Origin: Billgrantia tianxiuensis
GTDB taxonomy: Bacteria; Pseudomonadota; Gammaproteobacteria; Pseudomonadales; Halomonadaceae
NCBI RefSeq assembly: GCF_009834345.1
Contig: NZ_CP035042.1
Location: forward strand, 2,356,001 to 2,420,000
Length of the DNA stretch: 64,000 bases
Direction of reading: 5' to 3'
The notes under the pieces were generated by a model. That model had not been told where the DNA came from and did not search any database. It worked only from the letters and a program-made list of their open reading frames with translations. Position numbers and translations under genes: made by a program. Below, piece by piece: positions 1 through 8,156 of this stretch (position 1 is its first letter; each line of letters begins with the position of its first letter).

Positions 1-1031
1 TCGCTGATGTATGCGCTTCATTTGATTTGGGCTTCACAAATACAGCCGAGAACTACTTGGCTGCTATTCAGATGGCATCAGACTTCAATGAAAATCCACT
101 CGAGTTTAGAAAGGCTGTAAAAAGAACAATATATGAGTTTGGAAAGTCTGCCTATGAGCGACTTTTTGATGATTTCAATTCTAGCTGGAAAGAATTTAAG
201 CCTAAAGAAAAAGATGGAAAGTTAGTTGTAGAGATGCCTAAGGTTCACCAGGTCTCGAATGGGCAAAGGGATGTAATGTGCTTCATAGCACTTCTCAAAA
301 AGGCAGAGCTTAGTCTAACCAAGAAAAGGAATATTCTGGTAATAGACGAGGTTTTTGATTATCTTGATGATGCTAACCTTATAGCAGTTCAATATTATGT
401 TACTCAGCTTATAGCGAAGTTTAAAGAAGATGGTAAGTTGTTTTACCCTATTATCCTTACACATCTGGATCCTGCTTTTTTTCGAAATTATACATTTAGC
501 AATCAGAAGGTTTTTTATCTTGAGAGGCGAGATGCAAAAGTTAATCCTCACTTGAAGAAACTGCTTTTAAACAGAGAAAAACCTGAGATTGAGGGCGATG
601 TATCTAAATATCATTTACATTACGAACCCCAACCAATAAATATTCGGCTAGCATTTGAGACTTTAGGACTAAAGCCAACTTGGGGCGATTCTTCCGTTTT
701 TGACCAGTATGTATTTTCAGAGTTTGCAAAATATATAGCCGATGAGTCTGTTTACGACCCATTTGCAGTCTGTTGCGCATTACGCAAGAAAGTCGAAAAA
801 TATGCCTATGATAGATTGAATAGTGAAGATTCAAAGGCAGAATTTCTTACTACACATAAAACACCAAATAAATTGAGCTTTGCTGAAAGCAAGGGTGTTG
901 CTGTGCCAGAGTCATTCTATTTGTTGGGTATTATTTATAACGACGGAATGCACTGGAAGAATAATGAAGCAGCTATATCTGGAAAGTTGGAGAATATGAT
1001 CATTAAGAAAATGATAAAGGAAATTCAGTGA
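1..1031 (+). CDS. P-loop ATPase, C-terminal part (5' end outside window)
   Basis: The reading frame is open to the first base, so the gene begins upstream; the TTG at 27 is only an internal possible start. The visible protein has an ABC-like signature (VSNGQRD, about residue 77 counted from that TTG), a Walker B motif (ILVIDEVFDYLDD, about 103-115) and a switch-histidine segment (ILTHLD, about 143). These mark the C-terminal half of an ABC/SMC-type or AAA_21-type ATPase; Walker A would lie in the missing part. The gene is strikingly AT-rich compared with everything after 2.7 kb and is followed 23 bases later by an integron attC site, so it is probably a cassette gene. Large ATPases of this kind are common in phage-defence loci, but I do not recognise a specific family and the function is unassigned. 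Confidence 0.75.
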   Translation, partial: ADVCASFDLGFTNTAENYLAAIQMASDFNENPLEFRKAVKRTIYEFGKSAYERLFDDFNSSWKEFKPKEKDGKLVVEMPKVHQVSNGQRDVMCFIALLKKAELSLTKKRNILVIDEVFDYLDDANLIAVQYYVTQLIAKFKEDGKLFYPIILTHLDPAFFRNYTFSNQKVFYLERRDAKVNPHLKKLLLNREKPEIEGDVSKYHLHYEPQPINIRLAFETLGLKPTWGDSSVFDQYVFSEFAKYIADESVYDPFAVCCALRKKVEKYAYDRLNSEDSKAEFLTTHKTPNKLSFAESKGVAVPESFYLLGIIYNDGMHWKNNEAAISGKLENMIIKKMIKEIQ

Positions 1032-1053
1032 CTACTTCTAAAATCGTCACATC

Positions 1054-1125
1054 ACATAACAATGCGCTGCTGTCGGACAATTTTTCCGCTGCGCTCCAAA
1101 ATTGCCACAGAGCGCGGCGTTATGC
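1054..1125 (+). mobile_element. attC: integron attC recombination site 1
   Basis: A 72-base imperfect palindrome runs from an R''-like box ACATAAC (1054-1060) to an R' box GTTATGC (1119-1125). The outer arms pair as CATAAC/GTTATG. After a three-base mismatch, GCGCT (1065-1069) pairs with AGCGC (1111-1115). The centre carries CAATTTT facing AAAATTG. This is the layout of R''-L''...L'-R' in attC sites. It separates the ATPase gene from the TIR-domain gene. No integrase gene is visible. Confidence 0.85.
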
Positions 1126-2643
1126 CTAATTGAGGATCTGCAAATAGATGGAAGCCCCAAAATTATTTATTTCATATAGCTGGTCTAATCCAACGCATGA
1201 GCAGTGGGTGATTGATTTAGCTAACGAACTGGCCGAATCAGGTGTTCACGTAATTCTTGATAAATGGGATCTTAAAGAAGGACATGATTCGGTTTCCTTT
1301 ATGGAAAAAATGGTTACCGACCCGCAGATAACCAAGGTGGCTATGATATGTGACGAGGTATATGCATCGAAGGCAGATGGCAGATCCGGTGGTGTGGGCA
1401 CAGAAACTCAAATTATCTCACGTGAGGTGTATGAAAATCAGGAACAAGGAAAGTTTGTAGCCATAATTCCCGAGAGAGATGCACAAGGTAAGGCGTACTT
1501 ACCCACATACTACAAATCGAGAATATATATCGATTTAAGTGAGCCTGATAACTATGCAGACAATTTCGAAAAATTGCTGCGTTGGATATATGATAAACCC
1601 CTATATACTAGGCCAGAAATAGGTAAGCGACCATCCTTTCTTGACGAGTCAGACGGAATATCTTTGGGGACTGCGGCGGCACACAAACGGGCTATTTCGG
1701 CTATCAAAGAAAGGAAGTCGTTCGCATCAGGGGCGCTAGATGAGTATTTGTCCACTTTTGTTAGCAATCTTGAAAGGTTCCGAATCACAGAAAAGGAAGG
1801 TGAGTTTGACGATCAGGTTATTGATAGTATCGAAAAGTTTCTTCCTTGTCGGAATGAATTGATTAGTTTGTTTGTCACTCTTGCTCAATATGCTCCAGAA
1901 GAAGAAAGCATACAGAAAATTCACCGATTTTTCGAATCCTTGATCCCGTATATGAGTAGGCCAGAAAATGTTAATAGCTGGAGCGAATGGGATTTCGACA
2001 ACTTCAAATTTATTGTTCATGAAATTTTTTTATATGCGATTGCGATCCTCATCAAGCATGAAAGATTTGATGAGGTAAATCTGTTGTTGACACAGCAGTA
2101 CTATGTGGCTGGAAGATCCGACTATGGTAAGTATGTAATGGTTGGCTATGACGCTTTTTGGGAATATTTACGTTCATTGGAGCACAGGAATAATCGGCTA
2201 GAGCTAAGGCGGTTATCTGTTCATGCGGATCTTCTTGAGCAAAGAAGTAAGCATTCTGGCATAGAGTTTCGTTATCTGATGCAGGCTGACTTTGTGCTGT
2301 TTATGCGGTCAGAAATAATGCAAGCTGACTTTTATTCTCGTTGGTTTCCTGATACGCTGTTGTACGTTGGTAGATTTCATAGTGCGTTTGAAATCTTTGC
2401 TCGAGCATCATCAAAATCATATTTTGAGAAAGTTAAGTGTGTCCTAGGTATAGATAGCCCTTCTGACCTAAGTGAATTAATGGAAGCTTATAAGACAGAT
2501 CGTCAGCGACTGCCAAGGTGGCAGTTTGAGTCATTTAGCCCGTCGGTTTTAATTGGCTACGATCAGCTAGCAACAAAGGCATAACAAGTTTCTGAACTTG
2601 GAAAAGTTAGTCGCTACGCTCCCAATTTTCCGGTGAGCAAGGC
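1120..2643 (+). mobile_element. complete integron gene cassette (TIR/SEFIR gene plus its attC)
   Basis: The cassette runs from the crossover point in the first R' box (G/TTATGC) to the crossover point in the second (G/TTAGCT). When circularised, its start TTATGC would join the closing G and make GTTATGC. That is exactly complementary to its own R'' box GCATAAC at 2579-2585. This match between a cassette's start and its own R'' is the expected signature of a real cassette. It holds a single AT-rich gene whose stop codon lies inside R'', as is typical. Confidence 0.8.
1148..2584 (+). CDS. TIR/SEFIR-domain protein, candidate defence effector
   Basis: The 478-residue protein opens with a SEFIR/TIR fold. 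It has FISYSW at residues 7-12, a box around DKWDLKEGHD (about 38-47), and a segment with CDEVYASKADGR followed by GGVGTE (about 68-88), typical of bacterial SEFIR/TIR_2 proteins. Many bacterial TIR domains cleave NAD+ on sensing phage, and the conserved Glu residues near GTETQIISREVYE are candidates for catalysis. Residues from about 175 on are a helical region I do not recognise and may be the sensor. The start ATG follows a GAGG-containing stretch. The gene sits alone in an integron cassette and its base composition is unlike the host's. The defence role is inferred from the domain and context. Confidence 0.8.
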   Translation: MEAPKLFISYSWSNPTHEQWVIDLANELAESGVHVILDKWDLKEGHDSVSFMEKMVTDPQITKVAMICDEVYASKADGRSGGVGTETQIISREVYENQEQGKFVAIIPERDAQGKAYLPTYYKSRIYIDLSEPDNYADNFEKLLRWIYDKPLYTRPEIGKRPSFLDESDGISLGTAAAHKRAISAIKERKSFASGALDEYLSTFVSNLERFRITEKEGEFDDQVIDSIEKFLPCRNELISLFVTLAQYAPEEESIQKIHRFFESLIPYMSRPENVNSWSEWDFDNFKFIVHEIFLYAIAILIKHERFDEVNLLLTQQYYVAGRSDYGKYVMVGYDAFWEYLRSLEHRNNRLELRRLSVHADLLEQRSKHSGIEFRYLMQADFVLFMRSEIMQADFYSRWFPDTLLYVGRFHSAFEIFARASSKSYFEKVKCVLGIDSPSDLSELMEAYKTDRQRLPRWQFESFSPSVLIGYDQLATKA

Positions 2644-2650
2644 GTTAGCT
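2579..2650 (+). mobile_element. attC: integron attC recombination site 2
   Basis: A second 72-base site runs from R'' GCATAAC (2579-2585) to R' GTTAGCT (2644-2650). The inner arms contain TTGGAAAAG (2599-2607) facing CAATTTTCC (2623-2631). The TAA stop of the TIR gene lies within R''. I found no further attC downstream, so this is either the last site of the array or the edge of a broken cassette. Confidence 0.78.
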
Positions 2651-2726
2651 TCTAAGGTTTACAGGTGTTCCCTGGCACCTACACTGCCGTGCAGATGAAG
2701 CATTCAATTCGGCATCAGGAGGCTTC

Positions 2727-3404
2727 ATGGCTCCACGCAGGCTCCCGCTCGCTCTCACAATCGCAACCGCTGCGCTCGTGCTCAGCGGCTGTCCGTCGCC
2801 GGGGGATGGCGAGCCGCCACCGGAGGCCGAAACAGCCGATACCTCTCAACCTGAAGCGGCTCTTGCTCCGCTTGAGGTAGGTGACGAGCAGATCCGGGCG
2901 GCGGATGGGTCCGTGCTGGTTGGCATAGACGATGTGCCGAATACCATTCGCGTGGATCAACAGGCTGAGTTTGGCGCTGCGGATCGCTTTCAAGAGGCCA
3001 CGATTTCGCCGGACGGTGCCTGGCTAGCCGTGGTCACCACGGGGGCGGCACACAGCGCCGGCTGGCTTGTCCGAATGGATGCGCGGCAGCCAAGGCCGGC
3101 TGCATTCCAGTACGGCGGCAACATCACTATCGGGCTATGGAGCGAAGATTCGCGTCGGCTGGTCTTCGTGCAGGAAGGCCCTGCGGGCGGTCGCACGCTG
3201 ACGGTGGTTGATGCTGAGCGGCTGGGAGAAACGGTGGAGGAGGGTGCCATGCCGGTGCGCAGCCCCGAGCATGATGAGCTGGCACCTGAGGAGCGCATCT
3301 ACGAGGCGCTGGCGTGGAGCAACGGAGAGCTGCTCTTCCGGGTGGGTGGCGAGCGCTGGATCTTCGATCCGGATAGTGGGGAGGTATGGCCCTCGAAGCA
3401 GTAG
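2727..3404 (+). CDS. lipoprotein with TolB/WD-like repeats, unknown function
   Basis: The 225-residue protein has a lipoprotein signal peptide: an Arg-rich start, a hydrophobic stretch, and the lipobox LSGC with Cys at about residue 22. This predicts a lipid-anchored periplasmic or outer-membrane protein. The mature part has short beta-blade-like segments (ISPDGAWLAVV, WSEDSRRLVFV, and a WSNGELLFRV repeat) resembling TolB/WD40 propeller blades, but it is too short for a full propeller. AGGAGG lies seven bases before the ATG. Composition returns to the high-GC host norm here, so the gene is likely chromosomal and marks the edge of the integron array. No family assignment is made. Confidence 0.7.
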   Translation: MAPRRLPLALTIATAALVLSGCPSPGDGEPPPEAETADTSQPEAALAPLEVGDEQIRAADGSVLVGIDDVPNTIRVDQQAEFGAADRFQEATISPDGAWLAVVTTGAAHSAGWLVRMDARQPRPAAFQYGGNITIGLWSEDSRRLVFVQEGPAGGRTLTVVDAERLGETVEEGAMPVRSPEHDELAPEERIYEALAWSNGELLFRVGGERWIFDPDSGEVWPSKQ

Positions 3405-3441
3405 GTTTCACAACTGGGTTTCACACTGAATTTCAAATCGT

Positions 3442-3487
3442 GGCGAGTGGTCCTCATGAATATCGAGAACCACTCGCCATTTTCGTT
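3442..3487. terminator. hairpin terminator, copy A of duplicated segment
   Basis: Nine-base perfect arms GGCGAGTGG and CCACTCGCC are followed by a T-rich stretch on the plus strand. It lies after the lipoprotein gene and just beyond the guaD remnant. A near-identical hairpin occurs at 5740-5785. Confidence 0.65.
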
Positions 3488-3498
3488 TCAGACCTAGC

Positions 3499-3675
3499 CT
3501 AGGCTTGGTCGCGGCGATGCTGGCAGCGTCCGCTGGCCCAGGTCTCCAGTATGCTGCGGTCGTCGCCGAGCATCATCAGCGCGAACAGCCGCTCGCTGAG
3601 GAGCTTGCAGCGTGCGTGGCGGCGAGCCGTCGGGTGCGAGCACCACGAAGCCGGTTTCCATGCCAGGCACCAGCC
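3499..3675 (-). pseudogene. remnant of guanine deaminase 3' end (duplicate of guaD tail)
   Basis: On the minus strand this stretch encodes a GMETGFVVLAPDGS-like segment and then the degenerate tail of guanine deaminase, ending in a TAG at 3499-3501. It closely matches the 3' end of the guaD copy at 5797-5984 but is diverged and frame-broken, with no body of the gene attached. The remnant stops only a few bases from the stop codon of the oxidoreductase gene at 3682. It is dead coding sequence left by a duplication or by insertion of the intervening two-gene block. Confidence 0.7.
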
Positions 3676-3681
3676 CCTAAT

Positions 3682-4671
3682 TCAAACCCGAACGACGACT
3701 TTGCCGAGCTGCTCGTTCGATTCCAGGTAGCGATGTGCCTCAACAATCTGGTCGAACTCAAAGGTTCTGGCGATGACCGGCTTTAGCGCCCCAGAGGCGA
3801 GCCCGTCGAGAATGAAGCGCTTGGCGGCCTCGAGTCGCGCCGGATTCCCGGTGATCTCGTGGACAAGGTAGCCGCGAAGAGTCAGCGACTTGCTCAGTGC
3901 GGTAAACAACGGGAATGGCGTGGGTTCGTTGCTCAGGCCGCCGTATTCGATCAGTATTCCCTCACGAGCCATCGCGGCCGTCAGTGGTTCGAAGATCGAG
4001 CCGCCTACCGGGTCCAGCACAACCCTTGCTCCCTCTGGCCCGGCAATCGCCGACAATCGTGCCGCCAGGTCTTCCTCACCTGAAACCACAACATGGGCTG
4101 CCCCTTGTTCGAGCAGGGCATCCCGCTTGGCGGATGTGCGGGTAACGGCGATGGGAATAGCGCCAATACTGTTAGCAATCTGTATCGCGGCCAACCCTAC
4201 GCTACTGGAAGCGGCTGTCACCACGACGTGCTCGCCTTTGCCAAGTCCGGCAATGTTGATCAGCGCACCGTAAGCAGTCAGGTACGGCATCCAAACGGCA
4301 GCGGCGGTCGCCCAGTCGAGTGAGGCAGGGTGCTTGACGACGAACTCGGCTGGGAAGTTGATTCGTTCGCCATAGGTTGGCCACCGGACCATCGACAACG
4401 GTGGCACCGCGCTGATGGCATCGCCCTGAGCGAAGCCCACCACGCCCTCACCGGTTGCTTCGACGATGCCGGCTGCCTCTAGCCCAAGGCCTGAGGGCAG
4501 TGTCGGCGTTTCAATGTACTTTCCTGCGCGCAGCAACGCTTCTGCGCGGTTCAGTCCCAGCGCCTTTACCCGGATCTGAACCTCTCCCTGTGCAGGGGGC
4601 GACAGTTCGATGTTCTCGATGCGAAGGACATCCGGGCCGCCATGTTCGTAAAAGCGAATGACACGTGTCAT
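3682..4671 (-). CDS. zinc-independent MDR-family quinone oxidoreductase
   Basis: This 329-residue medium-chain dehydrogenase/reductase has an N-terminal GroES-like domain (VQIRVKALGLNRAEALLRAG, about 31-50) and a Rossmann domain. The dinucleotide-binding segment is AASSSVGLAAIQIA (about 153-166), a variant of the usual GxGxxG. The structural-zinc cysteines are absent, placing it with NADPH:quinone reductase/QOR proteins. It probably reduces quinones or enals with NADPH in the cytoplasm. It diverges from the LysR gene at 4776 across about 100 bases, the usual arrangement for a LysR-controlled reductase. The natural substrate is unknown. Confidence 0.85.
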   Translation of the reverse strand: MTRVIRFYEHGGPDVLRIENIELSPPAQGEVQIRVKALGLNRAEALLRAGKYIETPTLPSGLGLEAAGIVEATGEGVVGFAQGDAISAVPPLSMVRWPTYGERINFPAEFVVKHPASLDWATAAAVWMPYLTAYGALINIAGLGKGEHVVVTAASSSVGLAAIQIANSIGAIPIAVTRTSAKRDALLEQGAAHVVVSGEEDLAARLSAIAGPEGARVVLDPVGGSIFEPLTAAMAREGILIEYGGLSNEPTPFPLFTALSKSLTLRGYLVHEITGNPARLEAAKRFILDGLASGALKPVIARTFEFDQIVEAHRYLESNEQLGKVVVRV

Positions 4672-4775
4672 CTCGTTTCGACTCCTGAATGAATGAAACG
4701 AATAGACTATGAGGCGGTGTCATTAACGGATAAATCTGCTATCAGGTAGAACAGTAGAAACCACTGGTTTTTAAT

Positions 4776-5675
4776 ATGGACCGACTTACAAGCATGGCCG
4801 TCTTCGTCAAAGCCGTTGAGCTGGGCTCCTTCACGGCTGCCGCGGAAGCTTTGGAACTCTCCGGGCCGATGGTTGGCAAGTACGTGAGATTTCTTGAGGA
4901 GCGCCTGGGTGTGCGACTCATCGCCCGAACTACGCGCCGCCAGAGCTTGACGGACTTCGGGCGGGCGTACTACGAGCGATGCCGGATGGTGCTGGCAGAA
5001 GCGGATGCGGCCGATGCACTCGTCATCGATCAATTGAACGAGCCACACGGGAAGTTACGTGTGACCATGCCCGTGCATTTCGGCCGCCGCTGTGTGGCGC
5101 CGGTACTGCTGAAGCTCGCTCAGCAATACCCAGCACTTGAGCTGGATCTATCGTTCAACGATCGCTTCACCGATCTTGCCGATGATGGCTATGATCTGGC
5201 GATTCGCACCGGCAGCTCGGAGACAAGCCCGGGGTTGGTCGCCCGCCGCGTTGCACAGCAGCGTATGGTCGTCTGCGCGTCGCCCAGCTACATCGAACGG
5301 AATGGTGAGCCGCAGCAGGTCAATGAGCTCGCCAGTCACCAGGCGGTCATCTACCGGCGCTCCGGCAGGGTCCGTCCTTGGTTGTTTCCCCAAGAAGACC
5401 TGCCGGCAGCGGCGATAACCCCCATCCACCGCATGCGCTTCGACGATCTCGCCGCCGTCGCCGATGCGGCGACCCTAGGCATGGGGATGGCGTGGCTCCC
5501 TTACTGGCTTGTGCGCGAACGTATCGAATCTGGTGACTTGATACTGTTGCTGCCCGAGGAGCCCTGTTTCCTTTACGACGCCTATGCCATGTGGCTGCCG
5601 ACGCCCCACCTCCCGCGTCGGGTGCGTCTCGCGGTCGAGGCTCTAACTGAGGCGCTACCGGCCATGATGGGCTGA
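4776..5675 (+). CDS. LysR-family transcriptional regulator
   Basis: The 299-residue protein has the LysR winged helix-turn-helix at residues 1-60 (MDRLTSMAVFVKAVELGSF, then a helix with LTDFGRAYYERC by about 66-77) and a type 2 periplasmic-binding-like effector domain from about 90. It belongs to the large CrgA/DmlR-like group of LysR proteins. It is divergent from the quinone oxidoreductase at 3682-4671, which it probably controls from the roughly 100-base shared intergenic region. No clear T-N11-A operator could be fixed by eye. Both genes lie between two copies of a guaD-tail repeat. Confidence 0.88.
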   Translation: MDRLTSMAVFVKAVELGSFTAAAEALELSGPMVGKYVRFLEERLGVRLIARTTRRQSLTDFGRAYYERCRMVLAEADAADALVIDQLNEPHGKLRVTMPVHFGRRCVAPVLLKLAQQYPALELDLSFNDRFTDLADDGYDLAIRTGSSETSPGLVARRVAQQRMVVCASPSYIERNGEPQQVNELASHQAVIYRRSGRVRPWLFPQEDLPAAAITPIHRMRFDDLAAVADAATLGMGMAWLPYWLVRERIESGDLILLLPEEPCFLYDAYAMWLPTPHLPRRVRLAVEALTEALPAMMG

Positions 5676-5739
5676 ATCGACAGACAGCGACGTTGGTAGC
5701 GCCTCCCCGCGCACGAAGCTACTTGAGCGTTTTCTCATT

Positions 5740-5785
5740 GGCGAGTGGTCCTCATGAATTCCGAGAGCCACTCGCCATTTTCGTT
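5740..5785. terminator. hairpin terminator, copy B of duplicated segment
   Basis: Perfect nine-base arms GGCGAGTGG (5740-5748) and CCACTCGCC (5768-5776) are followed by ATTTTCGTTT. It sits between the convergent lysR and guaD genes and could serve both. It matches the hairpin at 3442-3487 almost base for base. Confidence 0.65.
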
Positions 5786-5796
5786 TCAGGCTTAGC

Positions 5797-7117
5797 CTAG
5801 GCCTGGTCGCGCTGGTGCTGGCAGCGTCCGCTGGCCCAGGTTTCCAGAATGCTGCGGTCGTCGCCCAGCATCATCAGGGCGAACAGCCGCTCGCCGAGGG
5901 TTTTGCAACGCGCGTGACGTCGCCCAAGCAGCGGCGAGCCGTCGGGTCGATCACCACGAAGTCGGCTTCCATGCCGGGGGCGAGGCGGCCGATCTTGTCA
6001 TCCAGCGAGAGCGCCTTGGCGTTGCCCAGGGTGAGGCCGTAGAGGCCTTGCCAGGCGGTGAGCGGTTGGCCGCGCAGTTGGCCTACCTGGTAGCCGGCCT
6101 TGAGCGTGGCGAGGCCGGAGAGGTCGGTGCCGCCGCCGATGTCGCTGGCGTAGGTGATGTTGAGGCCGACCTCGCGTGCCGCCAGGCGGTCGAACAGGCC
6201 GCTGCCGAGGAACATGTTGGAGCTGGGGCAGAAGGCGATGTTGGCGCCGCGCTCGGCCAGCCTGCAACGCATCTCCTGGTCGAGGTGGATGCCGTGGGCG
6301 AAGGTGCTGCGCGGGCCGACCAGCCCGGACTGCTCATAGACTTCGAGATAGTCGCGGCTCTCGGGAACAGTTCGGCCACCCAGTCGAGTTCGCCGGGGTT
6401 CTCGGAGAGGTGGGTCTGCAGCCACAGGCTCGGGTCGTTGCGCAGCAGGCCGCCGGTGGCGTCGAGCTGCTGGCGGGTGGAGGTGGGCGCGAAGCGCGGG
6501 GTCAGGCTGTAGCCCAGGCGCCCTCTGCCGTGCCACTCGCCGATGAGCAGTTCGGTGTCGCGAATGCCGCCGTAGGTGTCGTCGCACAGCGCCTCGGGGG
6601 CGTTGCGATCCATCAGCACCTTGCCGGCCAGCATGCGCAGGTCGCGCTCGCGGCAGGCCGTGAAGAAGGCTTCCACCGAGGTGGGGTGGCTGGAGCAGAA
6701 CACCTGGGCGGTGGTGGTGCCGACCCGCAGCATCTCGTCGAGGAAGGCATTGGAGATCACCTCGGCCCGCTCGCGCTGGGCGAAGCCGCACTCTTCGGGG
6801 AAGGTGTACTCGTTCAGCCAGTCCAGCAGCTGACGCCCGTAGGAAGCCATGATCTCCAGCTGCACGTAGTGCACGTGGCTGTCGATGAAGCCGGGCATCA
6901 CCAGCTTGCCGCGATGATCCACCGTCTCGATGCCTTCGGGCAGGTGTGGCGCCAGCGCTGCGTAGTCGTTGATGGCCTTGATGCGGCCATTCTCCAGCCA
7001 CAGCGCGCCGTCGGCGTAGTGACGCACGCTGCCTTCGGCGGGGCTGTCGCCTTCGCCGGGATCGGCATCGAAGCTCAGCAGTTCGGCGCGTATCACGCGG
7101 GTGTCGTTCTGGTTCAT
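5797..7117 (-). CDS. guaD: guanine deaminase (two apparent frameshifts)
   Basis: GuaD hydrolyses guanine to xanthine and ammonia, feeding the xanthine dehydrogenase encoded just upstream on the same strand. The N-terminal frame holds the amidohydrolase zinc motif PGFIDSHVHY (about residue 75) and runs to about 6363. The C-terminal part, with SSNMFLGSGLFD and the metal-ligand Asp in YASDIGGGTD, is in another frame. One base is missing in a G run at 6363-6365. A second is missing near 5939, after which the tail reads through to a TAG at 5797. Restoring both gives 440 residues, the usual length. Because many genes here show the same defect, sequencing error is more likely than true inactivation. 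Confidence 0.85.
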
Positions 7118-7154
7118 CTTGTCAGGGCCTTAATGGATACGATGGCTGGGGCTG

Positions 7155-7256
7155 TTCCGGCGACAGACCTTCGGGGAGGCGCTGTGAACCCGTCCCTGGG
7201 CGCTACCTTCGCCATCCATGGCGAAGGACCTCCCCTACGGTCTGTCCCCGGCGCCC
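7155..7256. repeat. REP-like compound inverted repeat
   Basis: A roughly 100-base intergenic element between guaD and xdhC. The outer arms pair GACAGACC..GGGGAGG (about 7162-7180) with CCTCCCC..GGTCTGTC (about 7229-7247), and an inner perfect hairpin has arms CCTTCGCCAT and ATGGCGAAGG around 7206-7227. This is the architecture of dispersed extragenic palindromes. No second copy is in this window. Confidence 0.6.
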
Positions 7257-7278
7257 CTAGTCTTGGCATTGCTATGCA

Positions 7279-8156
7279 TCATCGTGATTGTTCGCTGAAC
7301 AGTGCTCTAAGCTCTGCTGGCTCCAGACCGCGCTGATCGGTGCGCTCGGCGTTGCCCACCATCGGCAGCAGTTCGGCCAGGGCGGCGATGGCGATGGCGT
7401 AGGGCGTCTTGTCGCCGCCTCTGATTGGTTCGCCATTTGCGTCTCTGGTCATGCCGATGGGGCAGCGCACCCGGGCCAGGGCCGCGTCGTCGTGGCCGGC
7501 ATCGGTGAGCCGCGAACGGAAGCTGGCCCACTTGCTCTTGGAGCCGATCAAGCCGATGGAGGCGATGTCGTCGCGCTGGAGCAGGGCGTCGACCAGGGCG
7601 CGGTCCTCTGCATGATCATGGGTCAGTACCAGCGCGTGGCTGCCCGCCGGCAGCGCCGCCACGGCGGCCTGCGGGTCCGGCGCATGGCGGCAGGCCAGGC
7701 GTGGTTGTTCCTTGGTCCAGGCCGGGAATACGCCCTCACGGCTGTCGTGCCACAGCACACGCCAGGGCAGCGGGGCGGCCAGGCGTACCAGCTCGGTGCC
7801 GACGTGGCCGGCACCGAAGATGGCAAGCGTGGCCGCGCTGCCGGGGAACACCTCCAGCAGCACGTTGACGAAGCCGCCGCAGCACTGGCCGCTGCGCCCG
7901 CCCAGGGCGAAGGCTTCGAGGCTCATGCCGGCTTCGCCCTGTGCCAGCTTCTCGCGGGCGGCGTCGATCACCTGGAACTCGAAGGTGCCGCCACCCAGGG
8001 TGTCGAACACTTCGCTCTCGCTGATAACCATGCGCGCGCCGGGCTCGCGGGGGTGGAGCCGGCGCTGGTCACCACCGTGGCCAGCGCGTGGGGCAGTCCC
8101 TCGCGCTGCAGCCGGTGTAGCGCTTCGTGCCAGGGAGTGGGCCGTGGCGCGTTCAT
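7279..8156 (-). CDS. xdhC: xanthine dehydrogenase accessory protein XdhC (frameshifted)
   Basis: XdhC binds molybdenum cofactor and helps sulfurate and insert it into xanthine dehydrogenase. The N-terminal piece (start ATG at 8156, HALATVVTSAGSTP) and the main piece (GGRSGQCCGGFVNV, then the Rossmann segment LAIFGAGHVGTELV) are in different frames. They join at a C run on the coding strand (8049-8053) where one base appears lost. The repaired length of 292 residues fits the family. The start overlaps the xdhB stop (TAATG), indicating translational coupling. The GQCCGG motif with adjacent cysteines is the family hallmark. Confidence 0.88.

Noticed and set aside
1120..2643. ATPase and TIR genes as one two-gene operon system
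   Set aside because: An attC site lies between them, so they are separate cassettes and could have been acquired independently; cooperation is possible but not supported by the arrangement.
5797..7117. guaD as a true pseudogene replaced by the copy near 3.5 kb
   Set aside because: The copy near 3.5 kb is only a tail fragment. The two breaks in guaD are single-base losses of the same kind as those in nine other genes, so error is more likely.
6176..7336. Plus-strand open frame of 386 codons over guaD
   Set aside because: It is a shadow of guaD on the opposite strand with no recognisable protein features.
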